64,000 bases of DNA from Candidatus Schekmanbacteria bacterium RIFCSPLOWO2_02_FULL_38_14 (GCA_001790855.1 MGDH01000004.1:2350-66349), one strand, 5' to 3'. Counted from the first letter of the stretch, positions 42,378 to 52,792 are shown. Notes: generated by a model not told the origin, from the letters alone. Program-made: numbers and translations.

Positions 42378-43917
42378 AAGATCCTACTTGAAGACCTGTT
42401 AACTTAAAGATTTCAAAAACGGTCCCGAGTGGATCGTTAATAATAGAATGAGACCCCCCTTCAACAATTAAATAGTTATCTATGAAATCTGAAAGCATAT
42501 ATCTTATCGCTACAGATGAGGGTTTAACCTTTAATGGCCAGGAAAAGTAAAAATCATTCATTAACTTAATATTTGATGGTTCGCTTATATCAAACACATA
42601 TAATTTAAATTCATTCTTAATCCCTTTCTTAATTTCATTTAGAATAAACACATATTTATTATATTTATCATTTGATAAAAAACTAAAATTTCCATCTATA
42701 TCCAGCAAATCGTGGGAATCAGTTATATAAATTTCAGAGGGATTTTTTAAATCTAAAATAATAAGCTTGGAATTTTTCGATATTAAATAAGCATAATCAT
42801 TTCTTATGAATAATTTGTCATAAGATAATACTTCATTTATTCCTAAAATTTCTTCAAGTATATATTCTTTTATCAGTTGAAGATTTAATGGGTTCGAAAT
42901 ATCAAAAATAGCTAAACCAGATTTACCAGGATTAAAATCTGAATTATAAGCAAAGGGGATATAAAAATATTTATCAGAAACAAAAGGATAAATAAGGTTA
43001 TATGGAGCAAGACCTATTATAAAATCCTTTATCCTATAGCTTGCTATTTGTTTAATATTATTTGAGTCTGCTATATCTATTATAATTAATGATGAAGAAA
43101 ATGGGTCAGAGTTATCAATCCAGCTATTGATATCAATTAGATAAAGGTAATTTCCATTTATCAAACGCAAGGAACGAATACCATATGTATGATAGGTTGA
43201 ATCTAAAAATATATCGTATGGATTCTTTATATCAAATCTTGTGATTCTAAGCTGAGAAGGGTCATCTTTATATCCGGGGCTGAAAAAGTAGGAAAAAATA
43301 TAATCACCATATATCTCAAAATCTTGTGAAATATCTGTAGTATTCCAGAATTTAATATGAGTAATTTTTGGCAATTTAGATATATCAAAAACCCATAATC
43401 CTTTATGAAAATTACTTGTTTTTCCAGTCAGAATTTTTGTATCAGTATTTGTATTTGCAATAGAAACAGAATTGCCACCATTTTCATTTTCTGTTTCTGC
43501 ATACGCATAGGCTATATTTCCTTTAATTTTGAGGGTTGTTATCCTTTTAATATTATAATTAGAATAACTATCAATAATCTTGCCAGGTTTAGCCAACCTT
43601 TTTATATCAATATCTGTGAAAATATAGTTCCCCTTAATGGTTATTACCTTTGCTGGAAAGCAAAAGTATTTTTTACAGCTTACACCATAAATTTTTTTAA
43701 TTTCAATCTGAGAATTATTATATGGGGTGTTATATACCTTGCTGCTCAGAGCAGGAGTTTTTAAACTTATTTGCTCAGGTGATTTTTCTATATCAGCATC
43801 AAGAGAAAGGGGGTGGCCTGCAAAAGAAGAAGACGTTAGAAGAAAGAAGAAAAATATTATTATAAAAAAAAATTTTCTAGGTGAAGAAGGATGTAGATGA
43901 ATGGATTTTATTGCCAT
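42376..43917 (-). CDS. Secreted LVIVD-repeat beta-propeller protein (C-terminally truncated)
   Basis: A 513-residue protein with a signal peptide (basic start, then a long Phe/Ile-rich core ending SSFAG). The rest is a series of LVIVD-type blades: LWVFDISKLPKITHI, LIIIDIADSNNIKQI, LAIFDISNPLNLQLI, LIILDLKNPSEIYI, LYVFDISEPSNIKLM. Such proteins are exported and of unknown function. It ends abruptly at LTGLQVGS, after which a fibronectin-like tail follows out of frame. It is notably richer in A and T than its neighbours, so acquisition by transfer is possible. Confidence 0.78.
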   Translation of the reverse strand: MAIKSIHLHPSSPRKFFFIIIFFFFLLTSSSFAGHPLSLDADIEKSPEQISLKTPALSSKVYNTPYNNSQIEIKKIYGVSCKKYFCFPAKVITIKGNYIFTDIDIKRLAKPGKIIDSYSNYNIKRITTLKIKGNIAYAYAETENENGGNSVSIANTNTDTKILTGKTSNFHKGLWVFDISKLPKITHIKFWNTTDISQDFEIYGDYIFSYFFSPGYKDDPSQLRITRFDIKNPYDIFLDSTYHTYGIRSLRLINGNYLYLIDINSWIDNSDPFSSSLIIIDIADSNNIKQIASYRIKDFIIGLAPYNLIYPFVSDKYFYIPFAYNSDFNPGKSGLAIFDISNPLNLQLIKEYILEEILGINEVLSYDKLFIRNDYAYLISKNSKLIILDLKNPSEIYITDSHDLLDIDGNFSFLSNDKYNKYVFILNEIKKGIKNEFKLYVFDISEPSNIKLMNDFYFSWPLKVKPSSVAIRYMLSDFIDNYLIVEGGSHSIINDPLGTVFEIFKLTGLQVGS

Positions 43918-44150
43918 CTTTTATCCCAAATAATGACAGTTTTTAATGCACAAAATTATATAGTTAATATAATATCATACTGGGAAACTGTCAATTGAAT
44001 ACTTCTTCTCTCATTTTAAATTTTTTATAGACATTTTTTTTCAATTTATGTATTCCCATAAAATAGATATTAGGATTTACCCTTGACTTTATTAATATAT
44101 TTAAGCATGAAAGAGCAAAATTGTTAAGTTTTTGTAGGAGGAGTTGAAAA

Positions 44151-46079
44151 GTGGCACTGAATTTAACGCAGAAGATATTGAAAGCGCATTTGGTTTCAGG
44201 GGAGTTAAAAGCAGGAACAGAAATAGCAATTAAAATAGACCAGACCCTTACTCAGGATGCAACAGGGACAATGGCTTATCTTCAGTTTGAGGCAATGGGA
44301 ATCCCGAGGGTCAAGACAAAGCTTTCGGTAAGCTATGTTGACCACAACACCCTTCAGACAGGTTTTGAAAATGCTGATGACCACCGCTATCTTCAGAGCG
44401 TGGCAGCAAAGTACGGGATATATTTTTCAAGACCCGGAAACGGAATCTGCCATCAGGTTCATTTAGAACGGTTCGGAGTTCCAGGACAAACACTCCTTGG
44501 TTCTGACAGCCACACGCCAACAGGCGGGGGCTTGGGAATGATAGCAATAGGTGCAGGAGGACTTGATGTTGCTGTTGCAATGGGCGGCGGACCATTCTAT
44601 CTGACAAATCCTAAAGTTGTTCTTGTGGAGTTAAAAGGCGCTTTAAAACCCTGGGTTTCAGGAAAAGACATAATCCTTGAACTTTTAAGAAGGCTGACTG
44701 TAAAAGGCGGAGTAGAAAAAATTATTGAATATGGAGGAGAGGGAGTCAAGTCGCTGACAGTCCCTGAAAGGGCTACCATTACAAACATGGGAGCAGAGCT
44801 TGGAGCAACAACATCAATATTCCCGAGCGATGAGCAGACAAGGAAATTTCTGAAAGCCCAGAAAAGAGAGAAGATATGGAAAGAGTTTTCCTCTGACAAA
44901 GGGGCGACTTACTATGAAGTTATTACCATTGACCTTGATAAACTTGAGCCAATGATAGCAAAGCCTCACAGCCCTGATAATGTCTGCAAGGTTAAGGAAA
45001 TCCAAGGAGAAAAGGTAAACCAGATATTGATTGGAAGTTGTACAAATTCATCCTACAGGGATTTGATGCTTGTGGCATCCGCCTTAAAAGGCAAAAAAGT
45101 ACACCCCGATGTAAGCCTTGGAATCTCACCCGGGTCAAAACAGGTTTTTCAGATGATAGCCAAAAACGGAGCCCTTGCTGATATAATAGCATCAGGCGCA
45201 AGGATTCTTGAATCCGCCTGCGGTCCATGCATCGGGATGGGGCAATCACCCTGTAGCAAAGGAGCCTCCATTAGAACCTTTAACAGAAACTTTGAAGGCA
45301 GGTCAGGAACAAAAGATGGACTCATCTATCTCGCAAGTCCTGAAGTAGCAGTCGCGGCAGCAATAAAGGGAGTAATAACTGACCCAAAAAAACTTGGAAA
45401 ATATCCGAAGATAAAATCCCCTGACAAATTTCTCATAGACGACAACATGGTAATTCCTCCGTCAAAAAATCCTGATAAGGTTGAAATAATAAGAGGACCG
45501 AATATTGCACCACTTCCAGTAAAAGAACCTCTTCCGTACACACTTGAAGGAAAAGTATTATTAAAAGTCGGTGACAATATCACAACAGACCACATAATGC
45601 CTGCCGGAGCCAAGATTCTGCCGCTGCGCTCCAACATACCACGAATTTCAGAGTATGTATTTGAAGTGGTAGACCCTGAATTTCCCAAAAGGGCAAAAGC
45701 AGAACACGGAGGTTTTATAATAGGCGGCGAAAACTATGGACAGGGGTCAAGCCGTGAACACGCTGCGCTTGCGCCAATGTATCTTGGAATAAAATTTGTG
45801 CTTACAAAATCCTTTGCAAGGATACACAGGGCAAACCTGATTAACTTCGGAATTCTTCCTCTGACCTTCTCAAACCCTGATGATTACAACCGTCTTGAGC
45901 AGGGTAACAGGCTTGAGATAAAAGATGTCCACAAATTACTTAAAGAAAACAATAAGCTGACAATAATAAATATTTCCAAAGGAAGCGAATTCAAAGCCTC
46001 TTATGACTTAACCAAACGGCAGAAAGAAATAATTCTGGCAGGAGGCTTATTAAATTATACTAAAAGAAATTCAATCTGA
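44151..46079 (+). CDS. Aconitate hydratase, Aquifex type
   Basis: A 642-residue aconitase that isomerises citrate and isocitrate in the TCA cycle. The [4Fe-4S] ligands are Cys297 (IGSCTNSS), Cys357 and Cys360 (ACGPCIGMG). The swivel domain contains the GDNITTDHIMPAG and GGENYGQGSSREHAALAP segments. The length, shorter than AcnA (about 890) and AcnB, matches the compact Aquifex-type subfamily. The start is GTG at 44151 with GGAGGAG upstream. Downstream is a small HTH gene with no evident link. Confidence 0.93.
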   Translation: MALNLTQKILKAHLVSGELKAGTEIAIKIDQTLTQDATGTMAYLQFEAMGIPRVKTKLSVSYVDHNTLQTGFENADDHRYLQSVAAKYGIYFSRPGNGICHQVHLERFGVPGQTLLGSDSHTPTGGGLGMIAIGAGGLDVAVAMGGGPFYLTNPKVVLVELKGALKPWVSGKDIILELLRRLTVKGGVEKIIEYGGEGVKSLTVPERATITNMGAELGATTSIFPSDEQTRKFLKAQKREKIWKEFSSDKGATYYEVITIDLDKLEPMIAKPHSPDNVCKVKEIQGEKVNQILIGSCTNSSYRDLMLVASALKGKKVHPDVSLGISPGSKQVFQMIAKNGALADIIASGARILESACGPCIGMGQSPCSKGASIRTFNRNFEGRSGTKDGLIYLASPEVAVAAAIKGVITDPKKLGKYPKIKSPDKFLIDDNMVIPPSKNPDKVEIIRGPNIAPLPVKEPLPYTLEGKVLLKVGDNITTDHIMPAGAKILPLRSNIPRISEYVFEVVDPEFPKRAKAEHGGFIIGGENYGQGSSREHAALAPMYLGIKFVLTKSFARIHRANLINFGILPLTFSNPDDYNRLEQGNRLEIKDVHKLLKENNKLTIINISKGSEFKASYDLTKRQKEIILAGGLLNYTKRNSI

Positions 46080-46222
46080 AATTTATTTAGAAAAAAACAA
46101 AATTCCACTTGATAAATATTTCAGTATTTAATATATAAAAATGCAAGCAAATAATATAAAAAAACTAAGTTTTCTTTTATAAGACAACAGAGAAAAAAAA
46201 CTTTTTTAAAAGGGTGAAAAAA

Positions 46223-46438
46223 ATGAAGATATTAACAATCAGGGAGGCAGCAAAAATATTAAAAATCAATCCACATACTGCTTACAGGTATGCCAAAGAA
46301 GGAAAAATACCTGCTGTAAGAGTTGGAAGAAACTGGAGAGTCATGGAAGAAGTTTTGGAAGAATGGCTTGTTAAAAAAGCAGGAAAAGACATTGGTGCCT
46401 GGCACAGGAAAAAACCTGAAAAAAAAGGCAAGAATTAA
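46223..46438 (+). CDS. Small helix-turn-helix (excisionase/HTH_17 family) protein
   Basis: About 71 residues, ATG at 46223 with AGGG eight bases upstream (an in-frame GTG at 46214 is also possible). It contains ILTIREAAKILKINPHTAYRYAKEGKIPAVRVGRNWRVMEEVLEEWL, the winged-helix of excisionase-like and MerR-like DNA-binding proteins, and a basic tail. No integrase or phage gene is nearby, so it is more likely a small regulator than a phage excisionase. The target is unknown. Confidence 0.75.
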   Translation: MKILTIREAAKILKINPHTAYRYAKEGKIPAVRVGRNWRVMEEVLEEWLVKKAGKDIGAWHRKKPEKKGKN

Positions 46439-46719
46439 TTAATCCAAGTTCTCGAATCGAGTTATTTTCATAAACCTGTCATTTTCCGGTTTTAGCTGCA
46501 AAGTCGTCTTGTTAAGAACTGTTTTTGTATTTAAAAAGTCCTAATTTTTCTTAATTTGCTTATCCCATTTTCTGATACCACTCTATAAAAAATATCGGAA
46601 TCTGTCTTCACTACTTTTTTTTTCTTAACAAACGATTAAAAAACCTGCTATAAATTTTAGAAATTTTATTGAAATAGATTTCTATTCAATATATCAATAT
46701 CAAAAGAAAAGGAGGATTT

Positions 46720-47814
46720 ATAAAAATTTTAAAATCTGGAATATTCTTTTTTCTGCTTTTTCTTTTTATTGCTACAGGAATACACGCTGAGGTTGCGATT
46801 GTTTCTCTGGCAGGAAAGGGAGAATTTGGTTTTTCTGATGGAGAAGGCAATAATGCAAGATTCAATATTCCCATACGTCTTGCCTGTGATAAGGAAGGTA
46901 ATATAATAGTAGCAGATATATTTAATAATTGCATAAGGAAGGTCACCCCAAACGGTTCTGTCAGCACAATTGCCGGAACAAAAGAAGGTGGTTACATAGA
47001 CGGAGATTTGGGAAAGGCTAAATTTGGCGCTCCCCATGGTGTTGGCGTGGACAGCAAAGGGAATATCTTTGTTGCTGACCTTGGAAGTTCTACCATAAGA
47101 AAGATATCAACTGATAAAACAGTAACCACATTTGCAGGTTCAGGAAAACCAGGATTTAAAGATGGCAAAGGGAAAGAGGCTGAATTTTCATTCCCCCATG
47201 CAATAGCAATTGATAGCGAAGATAATCTTTTCATTGCAGATATCTCAAATAACAGAATCAGAAAAATAACTCCTGATGGAACCGTCTCAACATATGCAGG
47301 CAGCGGAGAAAAAGGATTCCGCGACGGCAATGCAAGCTCTGCGCAGTTCAATATGCCAATTGATGTGGCTGTTGACAAGAATGGAAATTTATATGTTGCT
47401 GATATAGGAAACCAGAGAATTCGCAAAATCCAAGCGTCTCCATCGAATTTCTGGGATGCTCTTTTAAGGTTTTTTGGTATAAAAAAAATTAATGTATATA
47501 CTCTTGCTGGCAATGGAAGAACCGGATACAAAAATGGTAAAGGGAATGAAGCAAAGTTTAACGGACCCCACGGAATTGCAGTAGACAATAATGGAAATTT
47601 AATTGTAGCAGAACTTTATAACCATGTTATCCGCAGCATAAGCCAGGACGGAAAAGTATCAACGCTTTGCGGAAATGGAGAGAAAGGCGATATTGATGGA
47701 GATGGAATCAAAGCACAGTTTAACCAGCCCGGAGGTGTTACAATAGATAAGGATGGGAATATAATCATTGCAGACCTTTATAACCATAAGGTTAAGAAAA
47801 TCATACTTAAATAG
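46720..47814 (+). CDS. Secreted NHL-repeat beta-propeller protein, no canonical start
   Basis: The frame is open from 46681, but its 5' end has no ATG, GTG or TTG before an internal TTG at 47008. After GGAGG (46711-46715) come ATA at 46720 and ATT at 46726, then a signal peptide ending ATGIHA. An ATG in place of ATA would read MKILKSGIFFFLLFLFIA. NHL blades follow: LACDKEGNIIVADIFNNCIRKV, VGVDSKGNIFVADLGSSTIRKI and four more. The protein is about 360 residues and extracytoplasmic. The start is either a rare ATA/ATT or a mutated ATG. It precedes a PNPOx-like gene. Confidence 0.7.
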   Translation: MKILKSGIFFFLLFLFIATGIHAEVAIVSLAGKGEFGFSDGEGNNARFNIPIRLACDKEGNIIVADIFNNCIRKVTPNGSVSTIAGTKEGGYIDGDLGKAKFGAPHGVGVDSKGNIFVADLGSSTIRKISTDKTVTTFAGSGKPGFKDGKGKEAEFSFPHAIAIDSEDNLFIADISNNRIRKITPDGTVSTYAGSGEKGFRDGNASSAQFNMPIDVAVDKNGNLYVADIGNQRIRKIQASPSNFWDALLRFFGIKKINVYTLAGNGRTGYKNGKGNEAKFNGPHGIAVDNNGNLIVAELYNHVIRSISQDGKVSTLCGNGEKGDIDGDGIKAQFNQPGGVTIDKDGNIIIADLYNHKVKKIILK

Positions 47815-47850
47815 GGTTCAAGGATTCGAGGGGTTAGCTGACAGCCGGGA
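47814..47850. repeat. GGGTTCAAGG-family fragment with AGCTGACAGC
   Basis: A single arm, GGGTTCAAGGATTCGAGGGG, followed by TTAGCTGACAGCCGGG, joining two of the window's repeat families. It lies between the NHL gene and the PNPOx-like gene. Confidence 0.6.
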
Positions 47851-47878
47851 AAATTTTTTTTTACCAGGAGGACCTTTA

Positions 47879-48310
47879 ATGCGTGATATGACAAGAGAAG
47901 AAATAAACCAGTTAATTAACGAATGGACATGGGGAACCCTGATGGTTGTTGATGAAAATAAACCCTACGGGGTTGAAGTTGCTTACTACACTGATGGTGA
48001 ATATATCTATATGATTTCAAGCCCTATGGGAAGAACAGCAAAATGTTTTACCATTAATCCAAAAGTAGCCTTCAAAATCTGTGACACTGATTTAAAATTC
48101 AAGCGCTGGAAAGCCGTTATAGTTGAAGGAAAACTTGAAAAGGTAACTAATAAGGAAGATATTCTGAAAGCGTTCAAACTGTTAGCAAAAAAAATGGGAA
48201 GGCGTAAAGACATATACGAAGAAATTGCTGAAAAGCATTCAAAAAATTCTGAAAAGTCCCCTGTGCACCGCATCCGCATTGAAACAGTTGGAGGTAGATG
48301 TAATTTCTGA
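47879..48310 (+). CDS. Pyridoxamine 5'-phosphate oxidase-like FMN-binding protein
   Basis: About 143 residues, ATG at 47879 with AGGAGG eight bases upstream. The flavin split-barrel fold is indicated by MTREEINQLINEWTWGTLMVVDE, YYTDGEYIYMISSPMGRTAKCFTINPKVAFKIC and VHRIRIETVGGR at the end. This arrangement is that of PNPOx-like and NimA-like nitroimidazole-resistance proteins. Which flavin and substrate it uses cannot be read. Confidence 0.8.
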   Translation: MRDMTREEINQLINEWTWGTLMVVDENKPYGVEVAYYTDGEYIYMISSPMGRTAKCFTINPKVAFKICDTDLKFKRWKAVIVEGKLEKVTNKEDILKAFKLLAKKMGRRKDIYEEIAEKHSKNSEKSPVHRIRIETVGGRCNF

Positions 48311-48350
48311 AGAGATACTTCTTGCCTTTTGAGGAGAATTTTAAAATCTA

Positions 48351-51300
48351 ATGTCTTTAGCAATAAAAATATTTGCCATTTTTCTGTTAGTTGTTATCCT
48401 CTCAGTAACAGCGCTTTACCTGTTAATCCCCTATTTTATTGACATTAACCAGATTAAATCAACCGTTGCACAGGGACTGGAAAAATCTACAAACCGCAAA
48501 ACATCAATAGATAAAATTACTCCGTCATTTGTCCGCGGTCCGGGGATAAAACTGGAAGGACTGAAAATTTTTGAAGAAAACGGAAAAGATGTTTTTCTTT
48601 CTGTTGACAGCCTGTACATAACTATTCGTATCACTTCGCTTTTTTCAGGCAAATTCAATCCAAAAAATATAATCATCAAAAACCCCGACATAAAGATAAA
48701 AAGAAATGAAAACGGTGAATTCAATATTAAAGGTATTATAGAAGCTTTAAAGAAAATAAAAAGAGATCCTGAGCTTCTTTCAAAAATCCTTCTTAGAAAT
48801 ATCTTAATAAAAAAAGGGGAAATTAGTTTTGATGACTTTTTCAATTTAAAAAAGCCATTTGAATCTCAGTATGAGGAGCTTGAAATAAATATTAAAAATT
48901 TTTCCTTTGTTAAACCTGTCAGCATCTTTTTTCTGTCGAATTTTCAGAACGAAAAAGGAGGAACAAGCTCGATTGAAGTTAAAGGGATGGTTGAAAAAAT
49001 CCCGATGGATTTTGACCCGAGCAAAATCAAGATCACAGCAAGACTTGAAATAAATTCATTCAATCTTATTCAGTTTTTTCATTACTATAAAAACTTCTCA
49101 CCATTTTCAAATCTTGACGGGATAACAAACATAAAAGCAGAATTGTCAGGAAATCTTCTGGGCAATTTTACTCTTAAAGGAGATGTACAGTTCAAGTCGC
49201 TGTTAGTTGCTTACCCAAAATTCTACACCAAACCGCTCCAGTCAAACTCTGGAAATTTAAGGTTTGATATGAAATCAGACAAAGACTCAGTTAATATTAA
49301 GGATTATCAGATTAAAATGGATAATTTAATCCTTAACGGATCCTTTTACCTGAAAAACCTTAAAGCAGAAGACAAGAGTATAAATTTAAATATAAGTTCC
49401 AACTCTTTTCCCTATGATGAATACAAGAAATATCTCCCTGAAAAAGTAATGCCCCAATCAGTTATAAGTTTTTTAAAAGAAAAACTCAAAGGAGGAGAAA
49501 CAAAGTTAAACTCCTTAAGATTTGAAGGAAAAACAGAAGATTTTAAAAACCATAAATATCCTGAAAATCCAAATTTGATAACCCTTGATGCTGATGTTAA
49601 CAATGTAGATATGCTTTTAAGAAACAACCTGAGTCCAATTAAAATTGTAAAAGGAAATATTTCCATGAAAGACGGAGAATTAATATTTGCAAACTTGAAT
49701 GGAACCTTTGGGAAATCTCCATTGCAATTAACTTCAGGGAAAATTTTGAGCATATATAAATCTCCTGAACTGATTCTCAATTTAAAAGGTAATACAAGAA
49801 TCTATGAAATAACAGAATTTTTTAAAGCAGGCTTTATGCCTAAATCTGTCAGTGCTGAAGCAAGAAAAATTCAGTCGTCAAACGGTTTTGCAAATTTAAA
49901 CCTTTCAATTGGAAAACTTTTAAAAGAAAATTCTCCATTCAGTTATAGCGGTGAATTGGTTTTAAACGGAGGGAGTTTTCTTTACCAAAAATTGAATTTC
50001 CCTTTTTATAACCTGAATGGAATCGTTAAATTCAACAGCGATGAGATAAATATCAATAATCTGGCTGCAAAGATAAAAGACTCACGCATTACATTGAAAG
50101 GAACAATAAAAGATTACAGGAAAAACTCCTCTTCAGTCTCTTTATCTTTTAACGGAAATATATCCTCCGCAGTAATCAAACCGTTTTTTGGAAAAAACTC
50201 TGAAAAAATCAAGCCTGACGGTTTTCTGGAACTCAGCATAAAAGCTAAAGGAAAAACCATCAGCCCAAATCTTATTGGCAAAATTGATTTATCTGAAATG
50301 GGCTATAAGATTGGAGAGGGATTCAGCAAACAGAAGTTTCATCCAAATGAGTTAAGCATTGAAGGTCATCTGTTTGAAAAGAATACCCTTCATATTGACA
50401 AATCAACAATAATCCTGGGAACAAATGAACTCACAGCCACAGGAGATATTTATGATTTTAAAAGCCCCTCTCTTAGCATCTCCTTAAAATCAAAAGGATT
50501 TGATTTAAAAGAAGCACAGCAATCATTCCCGTTTCTTTTCAGACACGATACCACAGGAAAACTCGCTGGGGAAATTAAAATACTGGGAAAAGTTTCTGAT
50601 GTAAAGGAATTAAAGCTTTCACCAAACTTTGGCTTGGAAGATGTGACTTTTAAAATAGGAAAATTCAGGGAAACACTGAATAAAATAGACGGCAACATTA
50701 CATTTGATAAAGATTCCCTTTCTCTTTCCAACACAGACATAACTATTGGCAAAAGCAGGTTAATTCTGAATGGCAGGATATCAAATTTTAAAACCCCAAA
50801 GATGGATTTTGATATAAAATCGCCATCATTAAATCTTAATGACTTTTTCACGAAAGAAACTGCAGATAAAGATAAACGTGAAGGATTTAAATTCAGCAAT
50901 CTTGAATTATCAGACCTCGCTGGAAGGCTTGATTACAATAACGGACTGGTTAGTATTGAAAACTTAAAATCCAAATGCTGGGATGGAAATATTATTTTAA
51001 ACGGTATGTTTGATTTCAGCAGGAAGAATGAATACCGTTTCCAGTTCTCTAATGAAACAAAAAATAACGACATAAAAAAAATTCTTGGTTACCTTGGTAT
51101 TAAGGATTCTGATATGCGTGGGAAAATAGACATCAAGGGAAATTTAGGAAGTTTAGGAGAAAACGGTGAAGAAATTAAAAATAATCTCAACGGAAATATA
51201 TCCATAGATTCAAAGAATGGAAAAATTAAGAAAACAGGGCTTAATATTTTTTCAAAGGTTCTGACATTTTTCAATGTTTTTAAATGGCACGAATTCTGGA

Positions 51301-51692
51301 TCAAGGACGTTCAGGTTAACGGAATGCCATATAAAAACCTCACAGGAGATTTTTTAATAAAAAATGGAATTGTATCTACTGAAAACCTTTTCCTTGACGG
51401 AAATGCAATGAAAATATCTGCAATTGGCAGTATTGACATACCTAAGGGTACAATAGATATGAAATTAGGGGTTCAGCCTTTAAGCACAGTAGATACCATA
51501 GTAAGCAATATCCCTGTAATCGGGTATATTCTCGGAGGTGAAAACAAGAGCATTGTAATTGCACATTTTAAAGTAACAGGGGATTTAAAAAATCCTGATG
51601 TTGAATCAATACCTATCCAGAGTCTTGGCACTGGAATTCTTGGAATATTTAAGAGGATCTTTACCTATCCAAAATATCTTATATCACCATAG
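48351..51692 (+). CDS. AsmA/TamB-like envelope protein
   Basis: A 1113-residue protein with one N-terminal membrane helix (about 5-27), then a long periplasmic region of short beta-rich repeats. It begins FAIFLLVVILSVTALYLLIPYFIDINQIK, the AsmA start pattern, with many GxxxLxxGxFxLK-like units. The C-terminal region has the AsmA-family ending (ISIDSKNGKIKKTGLNIFSKVL...GVQPLSTVDTIVSNIPVIGYILGG). AsmA proteins bridge the periplasm and help phospholipid delivery to the outer membrane, so a two-membrane envelope is likely. It converges with rlmN; the two overlap by 14 bases. Confidence 0.87.
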   Translation: MSLAIKIFAIFLLVVILSVTALYLLIPYFIDINQIKSTVAQGLEKSTNRKTSIDKITPSFVRGPGIKLEGLKIFEENGKDVFLSVDSLYITIRITSLFSGKFNPKNIIIKNPDIKIKRNENGEFNIKGIIEALKKIKRDPELLSKILLRNILIKKGEISFDDFFNLKKPFESQYEELEINIKNFSFVKPVSIFFLSNFQNEKGGTSSIEVKGMVEKIPMDFDPSKIKITARLEINSFNLIQFFHYYKNFSPFSNLDGITNIKAELSGNLLGNFTLKGDVQFKSLLVAYPKFYTKPLQSNSGNLRFDMKSDKDSVNIKDYQIKMDNLILNGSFYLKNLKAEDKSINLNISSNSFPYDEYKKYLPEKVMPQSVISFLKEKLKGGETKLNSLRFEGKTEDFKNHKYPENPNLITLDADVNNVDMLLRNNLSPIKIVKGNISMKDGELIFANLNGTFGKSPLQLTSGKILSIYKSPELILNLKGNTRIYEITEFFKAGFMPKSVSAEARKIQSSNGFANLNLSIGKLLKENSPFSYSGELVLNGGSFLYQKLNFPFYNLNGIVKFNSDEININNLAAKIKDSRITLKGTIKDYRKNSSSVSLSFNGNISSAVIKPFFGKNSEKIKPDGFLELSIKAKGKTISPNLIGKIDLSEMGYKIGEGFSKQKFHPNELSIEGHLFEKNTLHIDKSTIILGTNELTATGDIYDFKSPSLSISLKSKGFDLKEAQQSFPFLFRHDTTGKLAGEIKILGKVSDVKELKLSPNFGLEDVTFKIGKFRETLNKIDGNITFDKDSLSLSNTDITIGKSRLILNGRISNFKTPKMDFDIKSPSLNLNDFFTKETADKDKREGFKFSNLELSDLAGRLDYNNGLVSIENLKSKCWDGNIILNGMFDFSRKNEYRFQFSNETKNNDIKKILGYLGIKDSDMRGKIDIKGNLGSLGENGEEIKNNLNGNISIDSKNGKIKKTGLNIFSKVLTFFNVFKWHEFWIKDVQVNGMPYKNLTGDFLIKNGIVSTENLFLDGNAMKISAIGSIDIPKGTIDMKLGVQPLSTVDTIVSNIPVIGYILGGENKSIVIAHFKVTGDLKNPDVESIPIQSLGTGILGIFKRIFTYPKYLISP

Positions 51693-52719
51693 AAGCAGTA
51701 TTTCCCAGTTGTCCGCATGCAGCAAGAATATCAGTTCCTCTGCTTTTCCTTAAGTTCACAGTGATTTTTTTTGACTTCAGAAAGCTCTGAAATTCCAAAA
51801 CCCTTTCAGGAGGAGATGGCAGGAACTCTGAATCAGGGAAAATATTGAAATTAAGCAGGTTAATCTTTGCTTTTATTCCTTTAAGAATCCGCACAAGTTC
51901 TTTTGCGTCTTCTATGCTGTCATTGAAATCCTTTATTAAGATATACTCAAAAGTAATCATGCTTTTTTTCTGCAAAGGATAAGTTCTAATCGCTTCCATC
52001 AACTCTTTGAGAGGAAAAAATCTGTTAACAGGCATTAGTTTTCTTCTTTTTGCATCATTTGGAGCATTTAATGAAACAGCAATGCTTATGTTTAAACCGG
52101 ACTCCATCAGCTTTTTTATCCCCGGGATAACTCCGCAGGTTGAAAGGGTAATGCGGCGCGATGAAAAATCAAATCCACCCCTGTCAATCATTATCTCCAC
52201 AGCTTTTTTAACATTTTCAAAATTATCAAGCGGCTCTCCCATCCCCATTATTACAAGATTTGTTAGCTCGTTGCTCTTTTCCAAATCTCTTTTTACTTCC
52301 AGAATCTGGTTTAAAATTTCTGCGCTGGTGAGGTTTCGTTTAAATCCTTTTTTCCCTGTAAGGCAAAACCTGCATCCTCTTGCGCATCCGACCTGAGTCG
52401 AAATACAAAGCGTAATCCTCTTCTTGTTAGGAATCAGGACACTCTCAATAAAATTCTTGTCAGCAAGAGCAAATATATATTTCCTTGTGTTGTCAGAGGA
52501 GGATAAGATTTTTTTAATTGCCAACCTGCTTAAAAAAGCCTTTTCAGAAATCAGTGACCTGTTGCTCTTGGAAGCATTGCTCATCTGGCTGAAACAGGTG
52601 ATTCCTTCCTTGAAAACCCATTTTTTTATCTGGGAAGCCCTGTAACCCTCAAGTCCAAGTTCAGCAAGAAAGATATCAATTTCAGGCAGACTCAGATTCA
52701 ATAAGTCAGTTTTTTCCAT
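51679..52719 (-). CDS. rlmN: Dual-specificity 23S rRNA/tRNA methyltransferase RlmN
   Basis: A 346-residue radical-SAM methyltransferase, methylating C2 of A2503 in 23S rRNA and A37 in some tRNAs. The radical-SAM CxxxCxxC is at 112, 116 and 119 (CARGCRFC). The C-terminal catalytic Cys335 is in AACGQL. GEPLDN and the internal residues of RlmN are in place. It has the usual length. Its end overlaps the AsmA-like gene's tail on the other strand. Confidence 0.93.
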   Translation of the reverse strand: MEKTDLLNLSLPEIDIFLAELGLEGYRASQIKKWVFKEGITCFSQMSNASKSNRSLISEKAFLSRLAIKKILSSSDNTRKYIFALADKNFIESVLIPNKKRITLCISTQVGCARGCRFCLTGKKGFKRNLTSAEILNQILEVKRDLEKSNELTNLVIMGMGEPLDNFENVKKAVEIMIDRGGFDFSSRRITLSTCGVIPGIKKLMESGLNISIAVSLNAPNDAKRRKLMPVNRFFPLKELMEAIRTYPLQKKSMITFEYILIKDFNDSIEDAKELVRILKGIKAKINLLNFNIFPDSEFLPSPPERVLEFQSFLKSKKITVNLRKSRGTDILAACGQLGNTASMVI

Positions 52720-52792
52720 AATTATATATCAAATCCAAATGACGAAGGAATTTCAAAATTTTAGTATGCTGTCATAATTAGTTCTTTGTATT

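Noticed and set aside
44085-44150. TTGACT promoter for the aconitase gene
   Set aside because: A TTGACT is present near 44091, but no acceptable -10 box lies 16-18 bases downstream.
46223-46438. Excisionase of an integrated element
   Set aside because: The HTH fold fits, but there is no integrase, attachment-site duplication or phage gene around it.
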